Positions 1 through 12,284 of a stretch of DNA of 64,000 nucleotides are shown one piece after another (positions within the stretch are counted from its first letter, which is position 1; each line of letters begins with the position of its first letter). Source of the stretch: Oryza sativa Japonica Group (Eukaryota > Streptophyta > Magnoliopsida > Poales > Poaceae); the NCBI RefSeq assembly GCF_034140825.1, contig NC_089046.1, forward strand, positions 28,112,001 to 28,176,000, given 5' to 3'. The translations under genes and the position numbers were made by a program. The notes beneath the pieces are model-generated. The model had not been told where the DNA came from, did no database searches, and saw only the letters and a list, made by a program, of their open reading frames with translations.

Positions 1-600
1 TTGTATGGACATATTATAGATGAATTTGGTAACTGTTTGTGTGGGGGCAGCTGGCAGTATGTAACATGTGGGCTTCAATGTATCCAACCAAGAGGCAATG
101 AATGAATGAATGAATAGCGGTGACTCTGGTCCTGGACTGGAAACGGATCTGTTTGTTGTTGGGTTCCAGCCAGATCTGTAGTGAGGCTCTGGCTGGCTGA
201 TATTGTTGTCTGCCATGTTGCCTGTCAAGTTTGCAAAAACTGTGGGCACATCACATGAGATGAGTTGAGAGCTTTTATTTTCTAAGCTGCTTGCTGCGTT
301 GCATGCAGGATCTCGAATGATGCACGCTTGCTTGAGCTGTGCCTGTACCAAATGTATGTAGTACTAGATTGTGTATGTACTATGTATTCTCCAGCTGCCG
401 TACTGTGCACGGATAATTGGTTTGTCTCGTCTGGTCTGGTAAATAGAGAAGTCCAAGTGTTCAATTCACAGAATCTTGTTTTGTAGCAAAAGTAATCAAA
501 TGTCATGAGATTTTTCCTTTTTCTTGAATAACAAATGTCCGTCCTAGGGACAATGTCACATCAGTTTGGTATATGTAGAAGTGTAGTAAGAATCAATAGA
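1..600. other. gene-free left edge
   Basis: No coding region is supported here. A short AATG tetranucleotide run lies near 98-115. The stretch may be the 3' flank of a gene beyond the window, but no exon or poly(A) context was recognised. Confidence 0.4.
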
Positions 601-617
601 TTACAGCACATTCAGAA

Positions 618-775
618 ACGGTGATCCCAACTTAAAAGAAGGCCACGGCCCACGGCCCACGACCCACTGAAATGGCAAAGCCCAAAGAGGACCAAAGAGG
701 CCCAAATAAAGATGAGGCCCAGAAGCAGAAGCAAACACCATGGTTAGCTCAGCTGGAGGAGAGCCAACAAGCAAA
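618..775 (+). promoter_or_regulatory. GCCCA-motif cluster, probable core promoter of the flavoprotein gene
   Basis: Several GGCCCA/GCCCA-type hexamers occur between about 640 and 735 (for example in ggcccacggcccac and aggcccaaataaagatg). Such site II-like motifs are common in promoters of plant housekeeping and organelle-protein genes. Their position inside the reading frame that opens at 672 suggests that transcription begins after about 735 and that the start codon at 777 is the real one. This is inference; no transcript evidence is available. Confidence 0.4.
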
Positions 776-776
776 A

Positions 777-3700
777 ATGCCGCAGTGGCCGTCACTCCAG
801 CTGCCCGCCGCCGCCGCCGCCCGCCGCGCCACTCCCTTCGCCTTGTGCAGGAGCTCGTCGTCCTCCGTTTCTGCGTCAGCGTCCAACCAGGACCTGGTAG
901 CGTGTTCTTGGCAAAAGGAGGATGAGGCCGAGGCGCAGTCGTTGGTGGTGGTGGGCGGAGGCGCCGCCGGGGTGTACGCCTCCATAAGGGCCAAGTCCCT
1001 GGCTCCCCACCTCAACGTCCTAGTCTTCGACAAAGGAAGGTTCTTGTCCAAGGTATAGAAATTCTCTTTGTTTGTTTTAATTTCTATTTTCCATCAGGCA
1101 CTACTTCCTTTCCACCGAATATATCATTGTTACTGTTGATTTGTTGCCACTTCCGACGAGGCTGCTGTAGGTCAAGATTTCTGGTGGTGGCCGATGCAAT
1201 GTCACCAACGGGCATCATCTGGAGCCATTGGTTTGTTCTTGTCCACACTGGATGCATATGCTCTATCCTATCGTCTCCTTTGTTCACTTTCACTGTAACA
1301 GACTGACAGTTGAATTCTTGTTCAGGGGATGGCAAGAAATTATCCTAGGGGACACAAAGAACTCAGAGGATCGTTCTTCAAAAATCATGGCCCTCAGGAT
1401 ACTATGCGTTGGTTCTCAGATCATGGTGTCGAGCTTAAGGTATCATAGTCATGACACCAAGATTATTAAATAAATCTTTTACATCCATTGATCATCTATT
1501 AGTCTGAACCCACCCGGTCAAGTTATTGATGTCGTGGCTGTTTCTATTGGTTCGATTTCATATCAGACAGAAGATGATGGTAGAGTTTTCCCTGTCACTG
1601 ACAATTCTGCATCGATAGTAGATTGCCTACTGAATGAAGCAAGGCGACTTGGAGGTATCTTGTCCTAATTGACTCTGTTGTTTATTCATTTGTCATCTGA
1701 AATTTAAACAACAATCGAATGGAAGTTTCCCTGCAGGCTGGTAAAGCTGTGACTGGTGCATCTGTCACTGAAAATGGGAAGTTTGTTGTGAAGGTTGAGA
1801 AGCGTACCGTTGATTTTGTGGATCATGTAAACGCTAAATATGTCTTAGTTGCTACAGGGAGCAGCCAGCAGGTTTGAGAAAAGATGTTTGGCTCCTCCCT
1901 TCTTGTTATTGATGTATAATACAGCATAAAGTTCTCCTCCTTTACATTTTTCTTACCTGCAGGGTTATTCAATTGCTGCACAATTTGGTCACTCTATTAT
2001 TGCTCCAGTGCCCAGCCTTTTCACATTTAAAATTACAGACAAGCGATTGGCTGACCTCTCTGGGGTATTTATCCATGAATACCTTTGTGGCTCTTATGTT
2101 ATGAAGTAGCAACCAAGACTTGTAAATCTCGTTTTCATCACTGTTATGCTTTTGACAACAAAACAATCATGTATTGCATATGAAGAGTCTGGAGTTAACA
2201 TGTTTTTGTGTGCTTCCATGGTCTGGTCTAGGTTCCATCCGAGTTTAAGCATCTCATGTGCATATGTATCCTGTTTTCTGTCTGATATCTAGTGGAAATC
2301 ACAAATCAAGTGGAAGCATGGAAACCCTTTCAGAATTCACGTTAGCTTGCTGCCTCAATGGATTTTTCATGTTTCTGTCTGTGCTTTTCACTAGAATTGC
2401 AGTAAACATTACTATGAAACTTAAAACACCTCTGAGTTTGCTCCTAAAAGGAGGAAAGCTGATATTGTAGATTTTTTTTTTCAAGTCAATTGGACAAGAG
2501 CTATTCACCCCATTATCTCCTGCCATGTAGGTCACATTCCCAATAGTCAAAGCAAAACTGAAGCTAGACGGCATTAAGAGAAGTGCTCCTGAATTAACTC
2601 AGGTGAACATGTCAACATTCAATTGTTTCATAGATGTTTGCTTACATTAACTGCTTGGTCTTTACAGATTGGACCTATGTTAGTTACACACTGGGGGCTT
2701 AGTGGGCCTGTTGTTCTTCGTTTGTCCGCATGGGGAGCACGTGAACTGCATCAGTACAACTACCAAGGTAAGATGCAATGGAACTATGCAGGAATTGCAC
2801 TACATTCGCAGCCTACTGGTAAATGGCAACACAATTTTACTTGCCATGTCTGTCTGTTTCCGTACTTGCACAAGTTGCATTCAGTAGATCCACAACAGAG
2901 CCTTTTTCTTATCAGATTGCTGTTTTGCTGGGCATCCTTATGAGGTCACTTCTATGTAGAATGCTAAAGTCGCTGAGTTATTATTCAATGAGTTACGCAT
3001 GGTTGCAAGTTTCATAACAAATGAGACTACTGGTATCTCATATTAGGAATCTTTATGCTGTCAGTGGATTTGGACAAACTTACCTTCATTTGAAACACTT
3101 CTCTTGCTGTTTGTTCTCTTGGATCATATGATTCTTCGATGTATTGTTCTAACAAACAGTAAACAGCTAAAGAATGGTCTCTCCACCTTCTGAGCCAATT
3201 AGCTTTACTGTTTGACTCTTTGGCAGCTGCATTGAGAATTTTTATGTTTCATCAAGTATCTGAAATTTTCCACTATGATAATATTTTACAATTATATGTA
3301 AGACAGAAGTAAATGTCTATATTATCCACTTCACTGATACCCATACATTTCTTCCAACACAGCAAAGCTCACCGTTGACTTCATACCCGACATTCATATT
3401 GAGGACGTGAAGCGCATCCTTTTCCTGCACAAAGATCACCATGCGGTTCATTTCTCACTCTTGTGCTATTCCCTTTACATGTTCTATTTTTTTTTTATAA
3501 TCTCCTTCACGCATTCATCTAAGGATCTGAATTTCTGATGACTAACATTACACTTGATTGTCCTTGCTTTAATAATTCAGAACGTGTGTACTAAAAATAG
3601 ACACGTGTACAAATCTCTGTTCTATTTGACATATTGGGGTGTTTTAATCAAGACTTTAGATGGATTCTGTAATCTGTTGCAGAAATATTCCTTGTGTTCC

Positions 3701-4773
3701 TGTGAATGTTCTAATTGCTGAATAAAAAAATTGCAATGATGAAGTTGAATTAACAAGTTTTAGTCCTTGCAGAAGCACAAAATAAACAACTCTTTTCCCA
3801 TGGAGTTCGCTCTGGTGAAGAGATTTTGGAAATTCTTGCTAGAACAGGAGGTCATAATATTACTGCGGTGCTCTTTACTCATTCCTCTATTTTAATTGAT
3901 GGTTTCATCACTAAAATCTTCTCGCGCAGAGTTTAGATGGTGATATGCACTGGGCGTCCATACCAAATAATAATCTAAACACAGTAGCCCTTAGGTTAAA
4001 GCAATGGATGTTTGAGGTTGTCGCTAAGGTATGTGATATCTTAATATACCAATTGAAAACATAATGAGCGCAATCATTTAGGTAAGAATATTTTTTGTCT
4101 GTCCAAACTCACAGACTGTTATCTCATCATCATTTGTAGGGTCAATTCAAAGATGAATTTGTCACCGCCGGAGGTGTTCCACTTTCAGAGGTTATTAGTC
4201 TTAATTGGTTGCAGTTTTCATCAAAACTGAATCAACTTGCATATATATATGTCTAATTTGCTGCCCTGTTCTAAAGATATCGCTGAGCACTATGGAAAGC
4301 AAGAAACAGCCCAACCTGTTTTTTGCAGGAGAGGTATACATTTGTTCCTGAACTTGCAACACTCTGGATCAGCAAGAGAACAATTGACCTTAGCATGACC
4401 GTGGTGCAGGTACTTAATGTTGATGGGGTCACTGGCGGATTCAATTTTCAGGTACGCATTACAAGTTCCCTTAAAGAATTTCACCTATTTTAAAAGATCG
4501 AACTGTTCATTAGAGACTTGGAGATCTTTACATACGACAAAGCAAATTTCAATCTCATCGATCAAGTATAGCACTTGAAATAATAGAATATTATTTTGAT
4601 TAAAAATGTTTCACTTATTTTCAAGTAGAAAACATGGTTTGTAACTATAATCTATTCTACATTCTCCACAGAATGCATGGACCGGTGGGTATATAGCTGG
4701 GACAAGCATAGGAACATTGGCATCAAGCAACATGAGGCAGCAACAGCCATATTTGCAACTGGACGGATCATGA
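777..4773 (+). CDS. HI0933/YhiN-family FAD-dependent oxidoreductase, 15 exons
   Basis: Predicted flavoprotein of the HI0933-like (YhiN, BaiN-related) family, probably plastid-targeted because the N-terminus is rich in Ala, Arg and Ser. Exons read as 777-1052, 1171-1230, 1326-1439, 1567-1654, 1726-1871, 1963-2064, 2531-2602, 2668-2767, 3363-3445, 3773-3850, 3930-4028, 4140-4190, 4277-4333, 4410-4451 and 4672-4773. All junctions are GT-AG and the frame closes at 1470 nt, 489 aa. Visible motifs are the N-terminal dinucleotide-binding GGGAAGVYA, the family signature [10 protein letters not shown] in exon 2, [14 protein letters not shown] in exon 3, [24 protein letters not shown] and the C-terminal [19 protein letters not shown] that binds FAD. 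The frame is also open from an ATG at 672, giving 35 more residues, but that ATG lies among promoter-like GCCCA motifs. Substrate is unknown for the plant family. Confidence 0.88.
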
Positions 4774-5336
4774 AGTATCACACTGCAAAAAGGACTCCTG
4801 CCTGTTCTTACTACTGAAGACTAACATTGACAAATGACATTGTAGATGTACATAGAGGTCAATGATCGATTGTAGAGATGTACCCGTGAAACAATCTCTT
4901 GTTATTAGTTAGCAAACAAGTTCAGAAGTAGTGGATTGTGTACTCTGCACAGCTGTGAGCAAATCTAGTTGTCATTTCTCCAACATAAAATCAGATATAA
5001 AGTTACACTCAAGGTTATCTGTTGGCAGTAGCAGCTAACGAGTCATTCAAGCTCCCAGAAAAGGTTGGAACAGCAATGGACGTGCTGGAACACGAAATGA
5101 TTCTAATTGGCTATCAATTAAGACAGGATAATCTCACTTAAAATGCACCAATGCCATCTCTAAATGTTATCACAAATAAGAGGTTTCAAAGCATAAGGAA
5201 TCAAAGAGAACTACAACTTAGACTACAGACCAATCTAGACAGATGCACCAGATCATCATTCTTCCCCCAAAACTGCACCCTGTTTAGATGAGTCCCTTAT
5301 TTCTGACTGGAATAACCTCACTAGTCACTAGAGTCT
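4774..5336. other. tail-to-tail 3' flanks
   Basis: About 560 bp between two convergent genes. It must hold the 3' UTRs of the flavoprotein gene (+) and the PPR gene (-). No further gene or repeat was recognised. Confidence 0.5.
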
Positions 5337-7916
5337 CTAGAGCAGATGCATGCGCTCAACATAAGGATTGTGCAGCCACCTATTCAGTGGCTCCCCACAT
5401 CCAACGAAGCATCCAGTATTGCCTCGCGTGGTGACGAACGGGAATTCGAAGAGATGTAGCAGCTTCTGAACTGACTGTCTAACCAAGGAAGACCCGGTTA
5501 CCCTGCTCCTCCTGCCCCAGCCAGTGACAATGTCAATTCTTTCAGGGCATTTGCCCATTGTCAGAATCTGCCTGTGGAACCAAGCCAGTGTCCTTGACAG
5601 CGCAGTCACTGCAGTGCCCTCCGACATCAGGTGTAAGTTGATGAGCCAATATGATGGGTCCTTCTCCCTCACAGAATCCGGGTACACATTCCTCTGGGCA
5701 GCAACCTCCCATATGAAGCCAGCCTCCTCCTTGAGGCCGGACTTGTGTAGGAAATCTATGACAGCATCCATTAAACCCCTTTTACTCTCTCTGTCCTCAC
5801 TGTGCATCATGTCCAAGAAATATCTGGTGTGATCCCTCACATTCTGGCCGCCAGGTTCTGCATCGGGCAAATATAACAAGAACATGTGGGCAGGGTGTCC
5901 AGTGATCGCCATGAGCTGGCAGCATAAACCCATCTGTGCTTGAGCCTCAGTACAACAACTGAGCAGCAAGGTGTAGGTCTGCAAAGATGGAACGAGCCCC
6001 TGAGCAAGCATGTTTTGGAGCACGCTGTAGGCATCTTGGAACCTGTTTATCTTAAGAAAAGCACTCAGTAGGGAATTGCAGGTCGGCACATTGGGCTGCA
6101 AACCATCCTGAAGCATTGCATGATACCATCCTAGTGCCTTGTCAACATTGCCAGCTTTGCCCCAGAGGTCCACCAAAAGACCATATACAGGCTCATCAGG
6201 AGCCCAGTCATGCCTCATCTCAATGAACACAGCCTCAGCCTCATCCAGATGACCACAATGACCAAGAACTTCCATGACAATACTGTATGTTATTTTGTCA
6301 GGACGAAACCCGGCAACCTGCATGTCCTTGTACAGCTTCACAACATTTTCATAATTTCTTGCTTTGGCCTGAAGAGCAATCATTATGTTGTATGTAACTA
6401 GGTTAGGTGTGCAGCCATTTTCAACCATCTCACAGAAAAGCTTATAAGCAGCTGCCAGGTGACCACCTTTTCCAAGGCAATTAACCATGGCACTGTACGT
6501 GAAAGTATCTGGTGACAGCCCTACTTCTTGCATCCTGGTATATAAATCCATTGCAAATTCCAGGTATCCACCTTTAGCATGGATATCAATCAATGTACAA
6601 TATGTAACCCGATCTGGCTCATAACCGGCTTTCTGCATCTCCTCGAATACTTTAACAGCCTCTCTTAGATAATTTGCACGACCATATGCATGTATTATTC
6701 TGTTGTATGTTACAACAGTTGGTTTGCAGTGAACACTGTTCATCTCATCAAGAAGTTTCCTCATCGTACCAAATTGCCTGGCTTGTCCAAGGATGCCTAT
6801 CATGGTTGTGTAGCTATGACCATCATGCTTGAAACCTGGTTGCCGCTTTAACCACTGGAAGAAACCAAGTGCAATGGTGTGGTCATGAAGCAGCTTGAGT
6901 ACTTGGTTTGCCTGGAATGCATCTATCTTGCAATGGAGATTATCCAGAACGTGTTCCGTCATAGGACCCCATTTCATTTGCTGCAGTGTATGGTAGTACT
7001 GTTCAACTGAGCGCAATGACTTCAATGATCTTAAGTTAGACTGAGGTCCTCCACCATGACTCTTTATTGTTCCCGCAAGGGCCTGAGATTTGTGACCAGA
7101 ACCAGTATACATAGCTGGAGCTGACAAGTTTTGGGTTTGAACTTCATCCCACCTAGCATCTGTACTGAAATTGTTAGAATGATAATTTGTGTGGCGCTGA
7201 CCAGGATGTCTTTGATTCTTTATTTGCGATGGTGAATTAGCAACCATAGCAGGAGGTCCTGAAAAACTCTGGTTTGATTTTGCATAGCCAGATCTTGATA
7301 CACCCTTCCCAAGATTATTTTGCACGGAAGGATTATAAGGCATCTTTGCCTCAGGAAGACTATGCTGGTTGTGTGACTTGATATTAGAAGGCTGGGCATC
7401 CGACAAGGGCTGGTAAGAATAGCTAGTGGCCATCTGTGAAGCTTGATTGGTGCCTCCATTATTTGATGTGGACTTGAGGTTTACTAACTCAGTGTACACA
7501 CCAGCTCCTGCAATTGCAGAATGAGAAATGCTTCTGGCGGTCTGCTTAGAAGGCTGTACATAATCATTTCCTAGCACCTGAGGAGTTCGAGGGTGGTTGC
7601 TAGTGTTGCCAGATGCTGGCTCTGTCTCTTGAGATGAGTTGGAAGGAACAATATGAACAGCTGGAGCAGGGTAACCAGTGGCCCGACCAATGGATCCAAC
7701 AACATGTTGTACAGATGGAGTTTGAGCCTTTACAGAGGGTCTGCGAGTTGAATGAAACTTCTGCTCGATACCATTAGCCGTCTGCCTTTTTGGAGCAGAA
7801 GTTTCATCTTCAGGGCATGTGCATGAAGCTCCATCAGTGCTACCACACCTTGACCCATTAACGTAGAAGGACCGTGCACACTGGGTTAGCGTGCCGAGTT
7901 GCTTTGCCCTCAACAT
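5337..7916 (-). CDS. P-class pentatricopeptide repeat protein with C-terminal SMR domain
   Basis: An 859-aa intronless coding region resembling the Arabidopsis At1g18900/At1g74750 type of PPR-SMR protein, expected in mitochondria or plastids and acting on organelle RNA. Residues 1 to about 310 are low-complexity, Ser/Gln/Asn-rich linker after a short basic N-terminus. About eight or nine 35-residue P-type PPR motifs follow from about 367 to 655, recognisable by the repeated TYNxxI/TYxxLI starts spaced 35 apart. The SMR domain occupies about 775-859, with IDIVTGWGRRSRVTGSS and the end GCGEPLNRW...VERMHLL. The ATG at 7916 was chosen because a splice acceptor (ttgcag) lies just upstream at 7920-7925. 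The frame stays open beyond it only into that intron. RNA target and nuclease activity cannot be judged from sequence. Confidence 0.92.
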   Translation of the reverse strand: MLRAKQLGTLTQCARSFYVNGSRCGSTDGASCTCPEDETSAPKRQTANGIEQKFHSTRRPSVKAQTPSVQHVVGSIGRATGYPAPAVHIVPSNSSQETEPASGNTSNHPRTPQVLGNDYVQPSKQTARSISHSAIAGAGVYTELVNLKSTSNNGGTNQASQMATSYSYQPLSDAQPSNIKSHNQHSLPEAKMPYNPSVQNNLGKGVSRSGYAKSNQSFSGPPAMVANSPSQIKNQRHPGQRHTNYHSNNFSTDARWDEVQTQNLSAPAMYTGSGHKSQALAGTIKSHGGGPQSNLRSLKSLRSVEQYYHTLQQMKWGPMTEHVLDNLHCKIDAFQANQVLKLLHDHTIALGFFQWLKRQPGFKHDGHSYTTMIGILGQARQFGTMRKLLDEMNSVHCKPTVVTYNRIIHAYGRANYLREAVKVFEEMQKAGYEPDRVTYCTLIDIHAKGGYLEFAMDLYTRMQEVGLSPDTFTYSAMVNCLGKGGHLAAAYKLFCEMVENGCTPNLVTYNIMIALQAKARNYENVVKLYKDMQVAGFRPDKITYSIVMEVLGHCGHLDEAEAVFIEMRHDWAPDEPVYGLLVDLWGKAGNVDKALGWYHAMLQDGLQPNVPTCNSLLSAFLKINRFQDAYSVLQNMLAQGLVPSLQTYTLLLSCCTEAQAQMGLCCQLMAITGHPAHMFLLYLPDAEPGGQNVRDHTRYFLDMMHSEDRESKRGLMDAVIDFLHKSGLKEEAGFIWEVAAQRNVYPDSVREKDPSYWLINLHLMSEGTAVTALSRTLAWFHRQILTMGKCPERIDIVTGWGRRSRVTGSSLVRQSVQKLLHLFEFPFVTTRGNTGCFVGCGEPLNRWLHNPYVERMHLL

Positions 7917-9600
7917 GAACTGCAATATTAAGTTCACACGATGTTATCAGCTAGAACAACCTTTATGTTATGAATACATCATACATGAGAGGTTCTGCTT
8001 GTGATGATGAAGACAGTATAAAAGATATATTTGATGTTGCTTTGTGGCCTTGTGCTCATTTTATATATATACCCATAACTCTTTCCTATTATTTCTAAAG
8101 ATAAAACAACAATGATGTGTATTATGAAGCATGTTAGTAACATATATACGAATAGAAATGGGTGTGCAGGTGTCAACTGGAAGAATTGATGGCTATGATG
8201 GCTCATGCTTTAGTTTGTAACCTAAGTTCATGTACAAGCAAGTCTATTAATGTGAGAAAACACAGTCAATGATATAAGGAGGAAGGGACATACTGGTTAG
8301 TTGGTTAATAAATCAAGCTAGAACTTTTGATAATGTCAGTGCGAACTTCTAGCCTCCACTGAACTCCATATGGCCCCTCACTGGTAAACCTGAAACAAAA
8401 ATAGAGCAAATAAATATATGCTGCTTACAAAGTATTTTGTTTAGCTGTACTAACCAGTACGAAGAAGAAGAAGAAGAACTCATTCAGAATACTAGATATG
8501 TATAACAAAAGGGGATTCTAAGTGTAAACTTCTGGGCAACTACACCTATCTAGGCTTATTGATCCAATCTACATAACTGGTGAGTAAAATCCAACGATCA
8601 ACCTTATAGGCACTAGTTACAACTGCAAAGTAGTAATAATAAAGTTAAATGATATGCTCAGAACGTTCAGTTCGTCGAAAAGCCATTATCTTCTTTTGGA
8701 AAAAAATGTCTTTTAAGGCGCGCAGAAGCAGCATGTCAAACAGAAAGGCAGAAACAGGATTACAGATGAAGCCAAACAGATTAATGTGCGGCAACTAAGA
8801 TGAAAGAAGCAGCTTGGTGAACAATCCAAAAATTCGTTGAAGCTTTAGGTCTGCAAGACGAGATTTTTTTGTTTACAGGGAGGCAATTAGGGTTGAGTTT
8901 TCTGAGCCACAGCATGTCCTTTCCTATCAGAATCAGAGCATTCAAAATTTATAATTGGGGGCTAGATTCTACACAGAACTTTATTGGATTGAATTTATTA
9001 CATCACATTACAGGATAATAATTCCAAAACAAAAGAAAGAAACCCTTGTTTGGCATTGAAGCAGAAGAAGAGGTAAAAGGTGTCCTTAATTAGGATAGGC
9101 TAAAATAATCATCCGGTGGCGAAAAGGAAGGAAGGGCCTTTGCTGCGCAAAATCCAAAATTTGACCATGGATTGAGGAGCACGCGGGCGTTGGGGATAGG
9201 GCTTGGAGAAGGCATACCTCGAATCGGGTACCGGAGACGGAGGAACGACCGAAGGGGCCTCTTTGGTCGTTCCAGCCGGCGGCGGCGCGCTCTCGGCTCC
9301 AACGCCAGCCGCGCCACCCAGCAATCGCACGGCGGGAGACCCAGCTGGACGGCGGCGGCGTTCGGCAACCCCTCTTCTGCCTCTTCCTCGTCCTTTCTAC
9401 TAGGAGTAGTACCTAGCTAGTAGTACTAGGTTCCAAGGAGACATGGAGAGCAGAGGAGGAGCGGCGTGAGGAGGAGGAGCAACAACAACGAAGAAGAAGA
9501 AAGATGCGATGCGATGCGATCCCGTGTCCCTCCCTCCCGGAGACGCGGCAGCGGCGGCGCACGGGTGGGGTGGGTGGGGATTGGGGATGTTCCGTGGCTT
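7917..9600 (-). other. 5' leader with intron(s) of the PPR gene
   Basis: On the minus strand the coding exon starts just after an acceptor at 7920-7925. A matching donor (GAG|GTATGCC) lies at 9211-9217, so the leader exon probably runs from 9218 up to about 9600 in a GC-rich island. A small middle exon near 8340-8390 is possible, since a cag acceptor precedes it. Short ORFs on both strands of the island (9090-9690) look like effects of GC richness and are not called as genes. Confidence 0.45.
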
Positions 9601-10011
9601 GCGGGAGAATCCAATCCTCCTTCAGAGCCAGAGGAAAGAGAGCAAACCTTTTCTCTCAGACTCCTGGAACTTGTCACGCAAGAATAATAATCTCAACCAA
9701 TCTAATCTGTTGTTCCGATTTCTGAATCTTTCATTATTAGTATCTTTTTATTCAAAACAATAAATACTACAGTTTATCGGGTTTGACCGAGTTTAGTTAA
9801 CAATCCTGCCGTTAGTTCCTCCTCCTAACCCATTTGGATTTGGTGTTTGTTCGGGTGGATTAAACCTACAACTACTACTCCATATAAGATATTTTCTTCT
9901 TCTTATAAGAAGCCGCCCCCCCTCCCCCACACCACTAAATTCATCCAAAACTAAACAATCCTTTCTTCATATTGCATTTTCTTTGACTACATCAGATATT
10001 TTATTGAGGTT

Positions 10012-10252
10012 ATACTTCGTCCGTTTCTAAATATTTAACGGCCTTGATTTTTTAAAATATATTTAACCATTCGTCTTATTAAAAAATTTAAGTAATTATT
10101 AATTCTTTTCCTATCATTTAATTCATTGTTAAATATATTTTTATGTATGTATATAGTTTTACATATTTTACATAAGTTTTTGAATAAAATGAACGGTCAA
10201 ATATATTTAAAAAATCAACGGCGTTAAATATTTAAGGATGAAGGGAATATAT
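10012..10252. mobile_element. Stowaway-like MITE, copy 1 of a 240-bp family
   Basis: The ends are inverted copies (ttcgtccgtttctaaatatt and its complement at the right). The interior has the arrangement seen in three other copies at 20839, 23332 and 49225, including attaattcttttcctatca. TA dinucleotides flank the ends. The terminal repeats have drifted, so this copy is older than the one at 49225. Confidence 0.7.
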
Positions 10253-10311
10253 GAGAAAAAAGACCTAGATTCTTCAGATGATAAATAAGAGTAGCAACTA
10301 GTATCAATTAA

Positions 10312-10602
10312 GGCCGAGTTTAGTTTCAAACTTTTTCTTCAAACTTCCAGTTTTTCTATCACATCAAAACTTTTCTACGGCTGTGTTTAGTTCAGCGCAA
10401 AGTTTAGATTTTGGTTAAAATTGAAGATGATGTGACTGAAAAGTTGTGTGTGTATGACAGGTTGATGTGATGGAAAAGGATTGAAGTTTGGATCCAAACT
10501 TTGGATCTAAACACAGCCTACACACATAAACTTTCAACTTTTCCGTCACATCATTCCAATTTCAATCAAACTTTTAATTTTAGCGTGAACTAAACACACC
10601 CT
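10312..10602. mobile_element. MITE split by a nested MITE
   Basis: The outer element starts near ggccgagtttagtttc and ends near gtgaactaaacacaccct, imperfect inverted ends. Its middle is opened by another element at 10379-10518. The superfamily was not determined. Confidence 0.5.
10379..10518. mobile_element. 140-bp nested MITE
   Basis: It begins GGCTGTGTTTAG and ends CTAAACACAGCC, a perfect 12-bp inverted repeat. The triplet TAC is present on both sides, which fits a 3-bp target duplication. It has no coding capacity. It sits within the element at 10312-10602 and is therefore the younger insertion. Confidence 0.65.
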
Positions 10603-11121
10603 AAGATAGTAGAGATGGATTCTGATCTAGCTTTAGTTATCCTAGCTCAGCGAATCCAAAGATAAAACAGAAACAGGGAAAAGGTAAAGAAAATCTAAAA
10701 ATTTGTGTGTACGTGTGTTTTTGTCTGATGTGTGTCCTGCTTTGGCCAAGAGGAAACACGCGGCTCACAATCATCCAAATGTTAAGATCGATACACAAAC
10801 AAAATTAAAATAAGCAGAAAAATGTATGCACATCAGGAGCTCGTGAATTGATTGATCAATAAATCAACTAAAAGATGAAAGTACAGACAGTTGTAAAAAA
10901 TGACAGGAGGACAATGACATCTATCACTCCAAAAATCATTCAAACCTGACATATACATTGAGAAGAAAAAAGAACAGCATACAAATAGTATCGACCTAAG
11001 ATTTTTGTGAATTGCTATATGAATGCTGTCAAACTTTTAAATACTTTTTATAACTATTTCGAACAACAGGAACGTCTCCTAAAGAATCAAAACAGTTTCC
11101 CCCTAAAAACACGAGGATATA

Positions 11122-11229
11122 TACTCCCTCCGTTTCACAATGTAAGTCATTCTAGCATTTCCCACATTAACATCAATATGGATATGGGAAATGCTAGAAT
11201 GACCTATAAATTGTGAAACGGAGGAAGTA
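11122..11229. mobile_element. 108-bp hairpin Stowaway-like MITE
   Basis: Near-perfect palindrome with ends ctccctccgtttcacaatg and its complement, flanked by TA. The arms cover almost the whole element. A second copy lies at 47929-48056. Confidence 0.75.
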
Positions 11230-11266
11230 ACAACTAGTTGTGGCATACGTTCCTTGTCTTCTCACG

Positions 11267-11410
11267 TACTCCCTTCGTCCAAAAAAACCCAACCTAGTAT
11301 TAAATGGGACATTTTCTAGTATAACGAATCGGGACAAGCTTCTGTCCAGATTTATTTTATTAGAAAGCATTCCATTCAATCTTAGATTGGTTTTTTTTAA
11401 GGAGGGAGTA
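11267..11410. mobile_element. 144-bp Stowaway-like MITE
   Basis: Starts tactcccttcgtccaaaaaa and ends ttttttaaggagggagta, flanked by TA. The middle is AT-rich and non-coding. Confidence 0.65.
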
Positions 11411-11963
11411 CTCGCGAGTGTGTCCGCTAGCAATCACCATCACCACTGCACTAAAGGCGGCATACACATCACATCTAAACACATCAATAATTTAATTTTA
11501 TTATTCCCTAAAAAAAATGTGGGCAAACTGTGACACGTAGAGTAATGTACCACCACACCACCAAAGCTTCCTTCCTAGCTTCCCAGGTGTATATCGTGTA
11601 TTGTATTGTGATCAAAAGTAAACACTTAATTAATTATGTCAGTTTCAATTTCATTTGACACTCATATAAGCAGATAGCTAGGTGGTTATTCAAGTGATCG
11701 GCGTTAATTGTACACGTTGATATCGATCTTGATCGATAATGATTGTTCCACCTAATCAATTGATTAAAGTCTCGATCGATAGTTTTTTTTGGCTTTAAGT
11801 CGACGCGCGCGTCGCTATTTAGCTTCGTACATACTACTGCGTCCGTTTTTGGATAAATAACGACAGTTGATCTTTTGAAGTATAGTTGGTTATTTGTTTT
11901 ATTTTTTTTCTAAAAATATGTAATTCTAATAATTTGTTGTGAGTTGTTTTATTGAAAACGTTA

Positions 11964-12204
11964 AGGCTGAGTTCGCACTCCCTCTTCCCAACCCAACTCT
12001 CTCATTTTCCACGCACACGCTTTCCAAATTACTAAACGACATGTTTTTTTAAAAAAATTTCTATACAAAAGTTGCTTTAAAAATCATATTATCCATTTTT
12101 TAAAAAAATTAACTAATACTTAATTAATCACGTGTTAAAAAACCTCTCCGTTTTGCGTGCAGAAGGGATGGGTTCCCGTCCTCCACTCCCAAACACACCC
12201 TAAG
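11964..12204. mobile_element. putative MITE
   Basis: Starts near aaggctgagttcgcactccc and ends near cactcccaaacacaccctaa, weak inverted ends. It appears to lie inside sequence that carries one half of another Stowaway-like element to its left (gcgtccgtttttggataaat at 11840). Limits are approximate. Confidence 0.35.
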
Positions 12205-12284
12205 TATGACTTTTGTGAGCTTATGTATTTGAAAAAAATGATAAAATTAACGATGTCATCTATTACAAAATGCAGAATACTGCT

